64,000 nt of DNA, taken from positions 1 to 64,000 of the forward strand of contig JAUJNX010000008.1 in NCBI GenBank assembly GCA_030447925.1, given 5' to 3'. This document shows positions 36,457-46,101 of the stretch, in pieces; within the stretch, counting starts at the first letter, position 1, and the number at the start of each line of letters is the position of its first letter. Below the pieces are notes generated by a model that searched no databases, was not told the origin of the DNA, and worked only from the letters and a program-made list of their open reading frames with translations. A program made the translations under genes and the position numbers. This DNA comes from Egibacteraceae bacterium. GTDB taxonomy: Bacteria > Actinomycetota > Nitriliruptoria > Euzebyales > Egibacteraceae.

Positions 36457-38885
36457 GTGGGAGCGGCGATCGTCCGGGCGCTGCGCGGCCGGCCCGCCAC
36501 CCCGCGGGTCTGGTTGACCGACGCCGCGATCGCGGTGGTCCTGGCCGCGATCGATCTCTCCCTGGTGCGACACGACGGCGTCGTCGTCTGGGACCTGCAG
36601 GCGCCCGGACCGCGCACCGCCGCCATCCTCGTCCTGGTCCACCTGCCGCTGCTGTGGCGGTCCCAGGCGCCGCTGCCCGTCTTCCTCGTGACCGCGGTGG
36701 CCCTGGAGGTCGCCTGGGTCACGGACCCCGACGTGGTGGCGGGCTGGGCCCTGATCGGGGCGGCCCACGGCGTGGGCGCGTGGGCGCCGCTGGTCCGCGG
36801 GGGCGGCGGCCTGCTCGCGATCGTCACCGCCTGGTCCGTGCCGTCGCTGTGGACCGCGGCCGACCCGCTCGACGAGCTGCGCGACGTGCTCACCTTCGTG
36901 GCGCTGCTGGGGACCAGCTGGGGGGTGGGGCGCGTGGGCGGCTGGCAGCGGGAGCGGGCCGAGGCGGGGGAACGCGACCACGAGCGCCGGGTGCGCGTCG
37001 CCGCGGAGCGCGACCTGGCCGAGGATCGCGCGCGCATGGCCCGCGAGCTCCACGACGTCCTGGCGCACAGCATCAGCGTGATGGTCGTCCAGGCCGCGGG
37101 GGCGCGCGAGGTCCTGGACCGCGACCCCGGGCGCGCCGCCGACGCCCTGGGCCACATCGACGCGACGGGGCGCCAGGGGCTCGTCGAGGTCCGCCGCCTC
37201 GTCGGCCTCCTGCCCGGGGGCTCCTCCCGCGCGCCGGACGAGCCCGGCCTGGCCCGGCTCGACGACGTCGCGGCCCGGCTGCGGGAGGCGGGCGTCGCGG
37301 TGCGCGTCACGCAGGAGGGCCCGCCCGTCCCCCTGCCCCCGAGCCTCGACCTCGTCGCGTTCCGGGTCGCCCAGGAGGCGCTGACCAACGTGCTGAAGCA
37401 CGCGCCCCGGGCGAGGGCCGCGCTGCGGCTGGCGTGGTCGCCCGAGCACCTCGTCATCGAGGTCCGCGACGACGGGGCGGGCGCGCGCCCGGCGGGCGCG
37501 ACGGGCCGGGGCGGGGGCCGCGGGCTCAGCGGGATGCGCGACCGCGTGCGGTCCGTGGGCGGGGACCTGGTGGCCGGACCCGACCCCGCGGGCGGCTTCG
37601 CCGTCCACGCGACGCTCCCGCTGGACGCGGCGGCGCCGGCGCCGGCGCCCGTCCCCGGCCAGATCCCCGAGGCCCACCCGCAGCCCCGGCCCGCCGCGGC
37701 GCGGCCGGCCGCCGCGGACCCCGTCGCCCACCCGGCGGGGTCCCGCACCGGCCGGACGGAGCTGGCCGCCGACGCCGCCCTGGCGCTGCTGGCGGTCGGG
37801 CTCGAGGTCCTCAACCTCCTGCCCTTCTCGCGCGCGTTCTACGAGCGCACCTTCCTGATGGACACCGTCGCCCGCCTCGAACCGCTGCCGGTGGCCGCGC
37901 TGGCCGTGATCGCCGCGCCCGTGCTGTGGCGGCGGCGGGCGCCGCTCCCGGCGCTGGCGGCGGTGACGGCGCTGGCGGCGGGCCTCGGCGTGGCCCTGGG
38001 GCTGCCGCTGAGCTGGTGGGCGTCGTGGCCGGTCCTGTCCGTGGTGGCGGCCAGGTACCCGGGGCGGGTCTCCCTGCCGGCCGCCGCGGCGGTGTCCGCC
38101 GTCGGCGTCGCGACCCTGGTGGCCAGCGGCTACGCGGGCCGCTGGACCCTGCTCACCGCGCTGTCCTACCCGCCCTGGTTCCTGGTGCCCTGGGTGCTGG
38201 GACGGCGGCACCTGGCGCGGCGCCGGCGCGCCGAGGGCCGCGAGGCCGAGGCGCGCGAACGCTCGCTGCGGGCGCGGGCCGGCGAGCGGTCGCGGGTCGC
38301 CCGCGAGCTGCACGACGTGCTGGAGCGCAGCCTGGACGCCATGGTCGGCCACGCGCGCGCGGCCAGCGCGCTGCTGCCCGCCGACCGGCCGCGCCGCCGC
38401 CGCGCTGGCGGAGGTCGAGCGCGCCGGCCGTTCGGGGATGGTGGAGGTGCGGCGGCTGCTGTCGCTGCTGGACGACGCGCAGGCGGACCTCTCGCCCCAG
38501 CCGGGGCTCGGCCGGCTGGACGACCTGGTCGACCGGGCGCGGCTGGCGGGGACGGCGGTCACCGTGCGGACCGTGGCCTTCCAGCCGCCCGGGGACCCCA
38601 GCGTCGACGTCTTCGCCTACCGGATCGTCGAGGAGGCGCTGGCCAACGCCGTCCGGCACGCGCCCGGCTCGCCGGTGACCGTGGTGCTGGCCGGCGGGGA
38701 CGGCCGCCTGACCCTGGAGGTCGTGGACCGGGGCGCCCGGCGCCCGGGGCCCGAGCCCGCGGGCGCCGGGCGCGGCCTCGCCGCCATGCGCGAGCGCGCC
38801 GAGCTGGTGGGCGGCACCCTGCAGGCGGGGGCCGACCCGGCGCGGGTTCGCCGTCCGCGCCGAGCTGCCCCTGCGAGCCCGCTAA
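36457..38885 (+). CDS. Tandem fusion of two NarL-type histidine kinases
   Basis: One polypeptide of about 809 residues contains two complete sensor kinases of the HisKA_3 class. Module 1 (residues 1-400) has about four membrane helices, the phosphoacceptor His199 in ARELHDVLAHSISVM, and an ATPase with ALTNVLKHAP and GRGLSGMRDRV. A Pro/Ala linker follows. Module 2 (about 430-809) has about five membrane helices, His619 in ARELHDVLERSLDAM, then ALANAVRHAP and GRGLAAMRERAEL. The frame is continuous through the linker and past His619; a break lies near 38,390 and another near 38,845, after which FAVRAELPLRAR ends at TAA 38885. No partner response regulator is adjacent. The signal is unknown. Confidence 0.8.
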
Positions 38886-39079
38886 TGGGGTCGCCGCGGC
38901 CAGCACCCGGACCGGCGCGCCACCCCGGGTGCCTCACCGCTCCGGGTCGCCGCCGGCCGCCAGGACACGGTCGCGCCCGGCGGCCTTCTGCCGGCGCCGG
39001 ACAGCAGCCAGGCCAGGAGGCCCGCGCACGTGACCGCCACGCCCACCGACGCCTGACGGAACCGCCGCTCGTGCTCCAC
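38882..39079 (-). CDS. Possible small single-pass membrane protein
   Basis: A 65-codon frame opens with GTG after GGGAG and encodes MEHERRFRQASVGVAVTCAG followed by LLAWLLSGAG, one plausible transmembrane helix, then a Pro/Arg-rich tail. The tail changes character, and an alternative frame gives a different end. No homologue is recognised. The rest of the 300-base gap before 39,188 holds nothing I can identify. Confidence 0.3.
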   Translation of the reverse strand: MEHERRFRQASVGVAVTCAGLLAWLLSGAGRRPPGATVSWRPAATRSGEAPGVARRSGCWPRRPH

Positions 39080-39187
39080 CGCGCTCCCTGCTGACGGGTC
39101 GCCGCCGGGTGCGACGGCCTGGCCAGTGTCGGAAGCGGCGACCGAAGCCTTGAGGGAACCCCCTGCGCGCCGGCGTTCGCGGTGGGG

Positions 39188-40150
39188 CTAGCGCTGCTCC
39201 AGCTGCGGACGCAGCTGGGTGGACCAGAAGCGGAAGAAGCCGTCCAGGTCGGGGTTGATGGAGTTCAGGCACAGGTGGTCGAAGCCCGCGTCGACGAAGG
39301 TCTGCACGGTCTCGGCGTGGCGCGCCGGGTCGGGGCCGGCGCCGATGGACGGCGCCATGTCCTCGGGGCGGACCAGCGCGGTCGCGGCGGCGAAGTTCAC
39401 CGGGTTCGGCAGCTCGGCCATGACCTTCCAGCCCTGCGCGGAGAAGCGCATGTGCTCCACGGCCAGCTCCGCGCCCTTCTCCGCGCTCTCCGGGTGCCAG
39501 GCCAGTCCGATCTCGCAGTAGCGGGGACCGCTGCCGCCCGCCTGCTCCCACGCCGCCACCGCCTCGGCCTTCGGCTCGGTCGCGACGATGCCGTCGCCAC
39601 GGGCGGCGGCGACCCTCGCCGACGCCGGGCCGCTGATGGCCACGAACAGCTCCGGCAGCGGGTCGGGCAGGTCGAACACGCGCGCGTCCTCCAGCGTCAG
39701 GTAGCTGCCGTCGTAGGACTGGTACCCGCCCTGCCAGAGCAGGCGGATGATGTCGATCGCCTCCTCGAGCATCTGGTGGCGGACGCTGACCGCCGGCCAG
39801 CCCACGCCGACGACGTGCTCGTTCAGCCGCTCGCCCGCGCCCAGCTGGAGGAAGGCGCGGCCCTCGCTGAGGACTCCGAGGGTGGCGGCCGCCTGGGCGA
39901 TGATCGCGGGGTGGTAGCGCAGGAACGGGCAGGTCACCCCCGGCGACATGCGGATGGTCGAGGTGGCGTTGGCGATCGCGCCGAGGATGGTCCAGGCGAA
40001 GGCCGAGTGCTCCTGCTCCGGCAGCCACGGGTGGTAGTGGTCGGAGATCGTGACGAAGTCGAAGCCCTCGTCCTCCGCGCGCTTCGCGGCCTCGACCAGC
40101 GCGCGGGGCGCCATGCCCTCCGCCATCAGCTTGAAGCCGTACGTGGCCAC
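39188..40150 (-). CDS. F420-dependent LLM-class oxidoreductase (FGD-like)
   Basis: A 320-residue luciferase-fold enzyme of the branch containing F420-dependent glucose-6-phosphate dehydrogenase. It has YGFKLMAEGMAPRALVE, the TISDHYHPW segment matching SDHFQPW of FGD, TCPFLRYHPAIIAQAAATLG and LQLGAGERLNEHV. F420 as cofactor is inferred from these. The substrate is not known. The GTG start has AGGAG about 9 bases upstream. It follows the second LLM gene by 74 bases with a hairpin between, so it may be transcribed separately. Confidence 0.85.
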   Translation of the reverse strand: MATYGFKLMAEGMAPRALVEAAKRAEDEGFDFVTISDHYHPWLPEQEHSAFAWTILGAIANATSTIRMSPGVTCPFLRYHPAIIAQAAATLGVLSEGRAFLQLGAGERLNEHVVGVGWPAVSVRHQMLEEAIDIIRLLWQGGYQSYDGSYLTLEDARVFDLPDPLPELFVAISGPASARVAAARGDGIVATEPKAEAVAAWEQAGGSGPRYCEIGLAWHPESAEKGAELAVEHMRFSAQGWKVMAELPNPVNFAAATALVRPEDMAPSIGAGPDPARHAETVQTFVDAGFDHLCLNSINPDLDGFFRFWSTQLRPQLEQR

Positions 40151-40198
40151 GCGTGCGCTCCTGCTCGTCCGCTCCGGGTCCCTCCGTCCCTCTCCCGG

Positions 40199-40211
40199 CC
40201 CCGCTGCGGGG
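40199..40211. terminator. Short perfect GC hairpin between the two LLM genes
   Basis: CCCCG-CTG-CGGGG (six complementary pairs counting the inner C/G) just downstream of the 40225 gene, without a T-run. Confidence 0.4.
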
Positions 40212-40224
40212 AAACCGGGACGGC

Positions 40225-41058
40225 TCAGGGCAGCGCGGCGGCGAGCAGGTCGAGCTGGGGGCGGTCGGCGACGGTCGGGAACAGCAGCAGGTGGTCACAG
40301 CCCGCGTCGGCGTAGCCGGTGACGAACTCCCGGACCGCGGCCGGGGAGGTGAGCAGGCCGTCGGCGATGCGGCGGACGAACGGCCCGGTGAAGGCGTAGT
40401 AGTCCAGCAGGTAGTCCCGGCCGGCGTCCCCCGCCCCGCCCAGCGCGTAGTAGGCCATGGCGTGCAGCCGCGGCGTCCCCGGCCGCCCCGCGTCGGCCCA
40501 CGCCGCCCGGGCCTGGTCCGCCGCGCGGGCGAAGGCGCGCGGCGGCCCCCCGCCGTGGATGTAGCCGTCGGTGCCGCGGGCCATGCGCGCCAGCGCCGCG
40601 CCGCTCCCGCCGCCCATCAGCACCGGCGGGACCCGCGGGCGCACGGGCCCGATCACGCCCTCCTCCACCACCGCGCGGAGGGCGGCGAGCTGGTCGTCGA
40701 GCACGTCCCCGCGCCCGGGCCACGGCTGCCCCGCCGCCTCGTAGTCGTCGCGGCGCGCGCCGACCGCCAGGCCGAGGACCACGCGCCCGCCCGACAGCGC
40801 GTCCAGCGACAGCACCTGCTTGGCCAGCGTCGCGGTGCCGCGCAGCGGCGAGATCAGGATCGACGTGGCCAGCCGCACGCGGGTGGTCACCGCCGCGGCC
40901 GCGCTCAGCGCGACCAGCGGGTCGTAGGTGTCGTAGCGCAGGCGGTCGACGACGGCGACGCTGGCGAAGGGGCCGTCGTCGGCCGCCCGCGCCCAGTCGA
41001 CGAGCAGCGCGCCGTCGCAGCCGGGCACCACGCCGGGCAGCCCCACCCCGACCTCCAT
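40225..41058 (-). CDS. LLM-class flavin or F420-dependent oxidoreductase
   Basis: A 277-residue luciferase-fold protein: VGVGLPGVVPGCDG, then VAVVDRLRYDTYDPLVALSA, TRVRLATSILISPLRGTATL and GGRVVLGLAVGARRDDYEAAG. The ATG shares its last base with the stop of the upstream aromatic-CoA monooxygenase (TGATG), so it belongs to that operon and may reduce an intermediate of the same pathway or regenerate reduced flavin. This role is inferred. F420 or FMN cannot be separated by eye. Confidence 0.85.
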   Translation of the reverse strand: MEVGVGLPGVVPGCDGALLVDWARAADDGPFASVAVVDRLRYDTYDPLVALSAAAAVTTRVRLATSILISPLRGTATLAKQVLSLDALSGGRVVLGLAVGARRDDYEAAGQPWPGRGDVLDDQLAALRAVVEEGVIGPVRPRVPPVLMGGGSGAALARMARGTDGYIHGGGPPRAFARAADQARAAWADAGRPGTPRLHAMAYYALGGAGDAGRDYLLDYYAFTGPFVRRIADGLLTSPAAVREFVTGYADAGCDHLLLFPTVADRPQLDLLAAALP

Positions 41059-43267
41059 CAGGCCCTCCCCTCCGCGGTGCGCCAGGTCGCCAGCCAGGCG
41101 GGGTCGGGCGGGAGCGGCCCCAGCCCGCACAGGTCGGCCCGCCCCGCCAGCAGCGCACCGCTCGCCTCGCCGAGGTCCCCGATCCCTCCGCTCACCAGCG
41201 TCGGCACCCCCGCGCCGTTGCGCACGAGGTCCGACCAGCCCAGGTCGTAGGCGCCGTCGTAGGAGGGGCGCCCGCGCGGGGTGGTCTGGCCCGACACGAC
41301 CTCGAGGAGGTCGGCGCCCGCGGCGGCGAGGCGGCGGGCGGCCTCCACCGCCTCGTCCGGCGCCAGCCCGCCGGGCTCCAGGTCCGCGGCGGTCAGGCGC
41401 ACCGCCAGCGGGCGGTCCGCGGGCCAGGCGGCGCGCACCGCCGCGACGACCTCCAGCGGGAAGCGCAGGCGCCCGTCGAGGTCGCCGCCGCAGTCGTCGT
41501 CGCGCCGGTTGGTCAGCGGCGACACGAAGCCGGCGAGCAGGTGGCCGTGCCCGGCGTCGACCTCGAGCAGGTCGAAGCCGGCCTCCGCGGCGAGGCGGGC
41601 GGACCGCGCGAAGCCGTCGCGCACCGCCGCCCTGCCCGCGGCGTCCAGCGCCGCCGGCACCGCCGACCGGCGGGTGTAGGGCAGCGGCGACGCCGCCACC
41701 AGGGGCCAGCCGTCGCGCAGGGGGACGTCGGTGCCCTCGCGGCGGGGGCGGGTGGCGCCGCGCGCGCCGGCGTGGCCGATGCGCACGCCCAGCAGCGCCG
41801 GCCCGGCGGCGCGGGCGGCGTCCAGGACCGCCCGCCAGGCGGTCGCGTGCGCGGGTCCCACAGCCCCGGGTCCTCCGGCGTCACCCGCGCGGCGGGCGCG
41901 ATCGCGACGCGGGCCACCAGCACCAGGCCGGCGCCGCCGCCGGCCAGCCGCGCGACGGCGGCGCCCAGCTCCGCCCCGGGCAGCCCCGCGGCCGCGCCCG
42001 CCGCGTCGGCCGCGAGGCCGTGCGGGGTGGTCAGGACGACGCGGTTGGGCACGGTCGCCCCGCCCAGCCGCAGGGGGTCAGGACCGGCGGGGGCGCGACC
42101 ACGGCGGGCGGCGCGCCCGCGTCCTCGGCGTACCAGCGCTCCAGCGACGCGAGCAGGGCCGGGTCCCGGCGGCGCAGGCCGTCGTACTGGACCCGCCCGC
42201 TGCGCGACAGCAGGCTGTAGGCGAACGCGGGCGGCGCGAGGCCGGCGTAGCGGTGGTAGCGGGCGAACCAGCCGAGGCTCTCCGCCGCCGCCGCCTGGGT
42301 GCGCTCGACCACGGCGAACCGCTCGCCCTCGTAGCGCGCCAGCGCCTCGTCCAGTGACGGCGCGGTCCTGACCGCCTCCGCCAGCGCCACGGCGTCGCCC
42401 ATGGCCAGGCGCGTGCCCGACCCGATGGAGAAGTGCGCGGTGTGCGCCGCGTCGCCGAGCAGCACGACGTTGCCGGAGCGCCAGGTCCGGCACCGCACCG
42501 TGGACCAGTCCAGCCAGCGCGAGCCGTTGGGCAGCAGCGCGTGGCCCTCCAGGTCCTCGGCGAACAGCTCGGCGCAGTAGGCGATGCTCTCGGTGTCGCT
42601 CTCCCCGGCGCGTACGCGGGCCGGCGGTCGAAGCCCGCCGCCCGCCAGGTGGCCGCGTCGGTCTCCACGATGAAGGTGCTGCGGTCCTCGGCGTAGGGGT
42701 AGGCGTGGACCTGGAACCAGCCGTGGGCGTTGCGGCGGAAGACGAAGGTGAAGGCGTCCAGCACCTTGGTCGTGCCCAGCCAGATGTAGGTGCCGCCCTC
42801 GCGGTCGACCCGCGGCCGGAAGACCTCGGCGTGGCGGGCGCGGACGGCGCTGTGCACGCCGTCGGCGGCGATCACCAGGTCGGCGTCCAGGTGCGCGCCG
42901 CCGTCGGGGACGGGGTCGCCGAAGCGCAGGTCCACCCCGACCTCGCGGGCGCGCTCGCGCAGCACGCGCAGGAGCACGGCCCGGGAGATGGCGGCGAAGC
43001 CGTTGCCGAGGGCGCGGATGCGCGCCCCGCCGACGCGGACCTCGACGGGGTCCCAGCGGGCGGCGGCGGCGTGGATGCGGTCGTGGCTGACGCGGTCGGC
43101 CGCGGCGAGCTCCCCAGGGCCGCGGCGGAGAAGACCACGCCGAACCCGAAGGTGTCGCCGGAGGCGTTGCGCTCGTGCACCACGACCTCGTGCCGCGGGT
43201 CGGCCTGCTTGAGCAGCAGCGCGGCGTAGAGGCCGCCCGGGCCGCCGCCGACGCACGTGATCCTCAC
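41058..43267 (-). CDS. Two-domain salicylyl-CoA 5-hydroxylase / anthraniloyl-CoA monooxygenase, frame broken
   Basis: About 735 residues when frames are joined. The N-terminal half is a group A FAD monooxygenase ([57 protein letters not shown]). The C-terminal half is an old-yellow-enzyme-type FMN barrel ([18 protein letters not shown] in pattern, with [14 protein letters not shown]). This architecture is known for 2-aminobenzoyl-CoA monooxygenase/reductase and SdgC-like salicylyl-CoA 5-hydroxylase. Breaks lie near 43,118, 42,607, 42,080 and 41,865; the first two are repaired by making GGGG into GGGGG. All cofactor motifs survive. The ring acyl-CoA substrate is inferred, and no CoA ligase gene is in the window. 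Confidence 0.8.
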
Positions 43268-43276
43268 GCGGCGCAG

Positions 43277-43318
43277 CGTATCTCATCACCATGACCGTCG
43301 TCACTGGTGTGTGATACC
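43277..43318. promoter_or_regulatory. Symmetrical divergent promoter and palindrome of the aromatic-CoA cluster
   Basis: The span 43278-43317 is one imperfect palindrome (12 of 20 positions pair): GTATC outside, GATAC at the other end, with TGAC and GTCA inside. On each strand a TGAC-containing -35 (ATGACC, GTGACG) is followed after 16 bases by GATACC or GATACG, and each start codon begins 9 bases further on. A PaaX-family regulator is the likely ligand. Confidence 0.6.
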
Positions 43319-43327
43319 GTGCGGGCG

Positions 43328-44470
43328 ATGACCGGGAGCCCCGACGTCGCCGACCTGCGCCGGCTCGCCCGCGAGGTGCTCGCGCCCGTGGCCGCCGCCG
43401 GACCACCGGGCCGGGTCGACCGGCGCCTCGTGCGCGCCCTCGCCGACGCCGGTCTGCTCCCACGCCTGTTCCCGCGGGCCCTGGGCGGCAGCCGCGACGG
43501 GGACGTGTCGGCCACGGAGCTGTGCCTGCTGCGCGAGTCCCTGGCCTGCGAGTCGACCGCGGCCGAGACCGCGCTCGCGCTGCAGGGCCTGGGCGCCTAC
43601 CCGATCCTGCAGTCGGGCACCGACGACCAGCGCCGGCGCTGGATCCCCGAGGTCGCCGCGGGCCGTGCCGTCGCCGCCTTCGCGCTCACCGAGCCGGGGG
43701 CCGGGTCCGACGCGGCGGCCCTGGCCCTGCCCGCGGAACCCGACGGCGGCGGCTGGCGGCTCAGCGGCACCAAGACCTGGATCTCCAACGCGCCCGAGGC
43801 CGACGTCTACACCGTCTTCGCCCGCACCGGGCCGGACCCGGGCGCCCGCGGGGTCACCGCCTTCGCGGTCCCCGGGGACGCGCCGGGGCTGTCGGGCGCG
43901 CCGCTGGCGATGCTGGCGCCCCACGCGCTCGGGCGCCTGGACCTCGACGGCGTGGGCGTCGGCCCCGGCGACGTGGTCGGCGAGGTCGGCGGCGGCTTCC
44001 GCGTCGCCCTGCGCACCCTGGACCTGTTCCGCCCCAGCGTCGGCGCGTTCGCGGTGGGCATGGCCCAGGCGGCGCTGGAGTGCGCGGTCGCCCACGCCCG
44101 GCAGCGCCACGCCTTCGGGCGCCCCCTGACCGAGTTCCAGGCCGTCAGCCACCAGCTCGCCGACATGGCCACGCGCACGCAGGCCGCGCGGCTGCTGGTC
44201 TACGACGCCGCCGCGCGCCACGACGCCGGCCAGGAGCGCATCACCCGGGAGGCGGCCATGGCCAAGCTGTTCGCCACCGAGGCCGCCCAGCAGGTGGTCG
44301 ACGCGGCGGTCCAGATCACCGGCGCCGCGGCGCTGGAGTCCGGGCACCTCCTGGAGCACCTCTACCGCGAGGTGCGCGCGCCGCGCATCTACGAGGGCAC
44401 GTCGGAGATCCAGCGCACCGTCATCGCGCGGGAGCTCCTGCGCGAGGCGGACGCCGGGACCGCGCCGTGA
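43328..44470 (+). CDS. Acyl-CoA dehydrogenase
   Basis: A 380-residue FAD enzyme. Landmarks are AAFALTEPGAGSDAAALALP, then WRLSGTKTWISNAPEAD, ALECAVAHARQRHAFGRPLTEFQ and APRIYEGTSEIQRTVIAREL. The catalytic glutamate expected in the short-chain class falls in YEGTSEIQ. The ATG at 43328 is preferred to a GTG at 43307, which would lie inside the operator. It is the first gene rightward from the shared promoter and probably oxidises a ring-derived or linear acyl-CoA in the pathway. Confidence 0.92.
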   Translation: MTGSPDVADLRRLAREVLAPVAAAGPPGRVDRRLVRALADAGLLPRLFPRALGGSRDGDVSATELCLLRESLACESTAAETALALQGLGAYPILQSGTDDQRRRWIPEVAAGRAVAAFALTEPGAGSDAAALALPAEPDGGGWRLSGTKTWISNAPEADVYTVFARTGPDPGARGVTAFAVPGDAPGLSGAPLAMLAPHALGRLDLDGVGVGPGDVVGEVGGGFRVALRTLDLFRPSVGAFAVGMAQAALECAVAHARQRHAFGRPLTEFQAVSHQLADMATRTQAARLLVYDAAARHDAGQERITREAAMAKLFATEAAQQVVDAAVQITGAAALESGHLLEHLYREVRAPRIYEGTSEIQRTVIARELLREADAGTAP

Positions 44471-45297
44471 GCCGCGCCTTCCGCGGGTCCGCCGGGCCGT
44501 CGCAGCGCTGGGACGGGTTCGACCTGACCGTCGCGGACGGGGTGGCCACGGTCACCTTCGCGCGCCCCGAGCGGCTCAACGCCCTGACCTTCCAGGTCTA
44601 CGCCGACCTGCGCGACCTGCTGGCCGAGCTGCCCCGCCGCGACGACGTCGCCGTGCTGGTGCTCACCGGCACCGGGCGCGGCTTCTGCTCCGGGGGGGAC
44701 GTCGACGCCATCATCGGCGAGCTGCTGGCGATGTCCCCCGGCGACCGCCTCGCCTTCACGCGCATGACCGGCGCCGTGGTGCAGCTGCTGCGCGAGACCC
44801 CCGTCCCGGTGATCGCCGCGGTGAACGGGGTGGCGGCGGGCGCGGGCGCGGTGCTGGCCCTCGCCGCGGACCTGCGCGTCGTCGCGCGGTCCGCGTCGTT
44901 CGCGTTCCTGTTCACCGCCGTCGGGCTGGCCGGCGCCGACATGGGCGCCGCCTGGCTGCTCCCCCGGCTGGTCGGGCTGGCGCGGGCGACCGAGCTGCTG
45001 CTGCTGGGCGACCGCCTGGACGCCGAGCAGGCCGCCGCCGCGGGCCTGGCGACCCGCCTGGTCGACGACGCCGACCTCGCGGCGGTGACCGCCGCCCTCG
45101 CCGGGCGCCTGGCCGCCGGGCCGCGTCTGGCGTTCGCGGCCACCAAGTCGCTGCTGGCCCGCGAGCAGGAGACCAGCCTGGCCGCGGCCCTGGAGCTGGA
45201 CGCCGCGACCCAGGCCCTGCTCATGGGCACCGCGGACCACGCCGAGTTCCACCTGGCCTTCACCCAGCGGCGCCCTCCGCGCTGGACGGGGACGTGA
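44467..45297 (+). CDS. Enoyl-CoA hydratase/isomerase (PaaG-like)
   Basis: A 276-residue crotonase. LTGTGRGFCSGGDVDAIIGE forms the oxyanion hole and GVAAGAGAVLALAADLRVV the CoA pocket. At the catalytic loop it reads GADMGAAWLLPRLVG, with an aspartate as in PaaG isomerases and no classical glutamate pair. It starts with a GTG that overlaps the acyl-CoA dehydrogenase stop (GTGA). The position beside a PaaX regulator fits an aromatic-CoA pathway. The 3' end overlaps the convergent paaX gene by 38 bases. Confidence 0.9.
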   Translation: MSRAFRGSAGPSQRWDGFDLTVADGVATVTFARPERLNALTFQVYADLRDLLAELPRRDDVAVLVLTGTGRGFCSGGDVDAIIGELLAMSPGDRLAFTRMTGAVVQLLRETPVPVIAAVNGVAAGAGAVLALAADLRVVARSASFAFLFTAVGLAGADMGAAWLLPRLVGLARATELLLLGDRLDAEQAAAAGLATRLVDDADLAAVTAALAGRLAAGPRLAFAATKSLLAREQETSLAAALELDAATQALLMGTADHAEFHLAFTQRRPPRWTGT

Positions 45298-46099
45298 CGC
45301 CCACGACCCGGTCGACCCAGCGACGGGCCGGTCCCTCCAGGCGGTCGGCGGCCTCGGCGAAGCGCGCGGCCGCCGCGGCGCCGCGCCAGCCGGGGGGCAG
45401 CACCGCAGCCGGCAGGCCGGGGTCCAGGTAGGGCAGGGTCCGCCACTGCTGGACCAGCAGCGTGTGGTCGACGAACAGCCGCCGGTCGTCGGCGCCGGCC
45501 GCGCCCGCCAGGACCCGGTCGGCGGTGGCGAGCAGCGCGGCGTACCGCCGGTCCAGGCCCGACAGGTCCCAGGCGCGCCGCACCAGCGACCCGATATCGC
45601 CGAAGGCGAGGTGGTGCGCGGCGAACACGTCGGCGTGGGCCTCCAGGTCCAGGCGGCGCAGCGCCTCGACCGCCCGGTCCTGCACCCGCCGGGGCGCCAG
45701 CCACACCCCCCCGCCCAGGTTCCCGAAGCCCAGCCACCCCAGCTGGGTGCGCAGCAGGTGGCGCCGGTCGCGCTGGTCCTCCGGCACCGACGCCACCACC
45801 AGCACCCAGCCGTCGGCGAGGTCGGCGGGCCGGGCGGCCGCGAAGATGCGCCGGTCGCCCTCCTCGATGACCGCGCGGGCGCGCTCGCCCAGCTCGTAGC
45901 CGGCCTGGCCGCCGCGGGGGACGCGCACGAGCATCCCGGTGCGGTGCAGCCGCGAGACGGCGGTGCGCGCGGCCCGCGGCGCGACCCCCAGGGCCTCGAG
46001 CAGGACGACGAGGTCCGCGACGGCGATCCACCCGCCCAGCCGGCGGACGTGGAGCCCGTAGAGGGTGTAGATCAGCGCGGTCGACGAGGGCGGCTCCAT
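45260..46099 (-). CDS. PaaX-family transcriptional repressor
   Basis: A 279-residue regulator related to PaaX, which represses phenylacetate genes and is relieved by phenylacetyl-CoA. The N-terminal winged helix is LIYTLYGLHVRRLGGWIAVA followed by VAPRAARTAVSRLHRTGML, and the middle domain has WVLVVASVPEDQRDRRHLLR with QLGWLGFGNLGGGVWLAPR, all typical. A ring acyl-CoA such as salicylyl- or anthraniloyl-CoA is a natural effector here, by inference. It follows the ridA-like gene by 2 bases. The likely target is the palindrome at 43278-43317. Confidence 0.9.
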   Translation of the reverse strand: MEPPSSTALIYTLYGLHVRRLGGWIAVADLVVLLEALGVAPRAARTAVSRLHRTGMLVRVPRGGQAGYELGERARAVIEEGDRRIFAAARPADLADGWVLVVASVPEDQRDRRHLLRTQLGWLGFGNLGGGVWLAPRRVQDRAVEALRRLDLEAHADVFAAHHLAFGDIGSLVRRAWDLSGLDRRYAALLATADRVLAGAAGADDRRLFVDHTLLVQQWRTLPYLDPGLPAAVLPPGWRGAAAAARFAEAADRLEGPARRWVDRVVGVTSPSSAEGAAG

Positions 46100-46101
46100 C
46101 G

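Noticed and set aside
43307..43327. GTG at 43307 as the acyl-CoA dehydrogenase start
   Set aside because: It would put the start inside the palindrome and -10 element; the ATG at 43328 begins the conserved protein.
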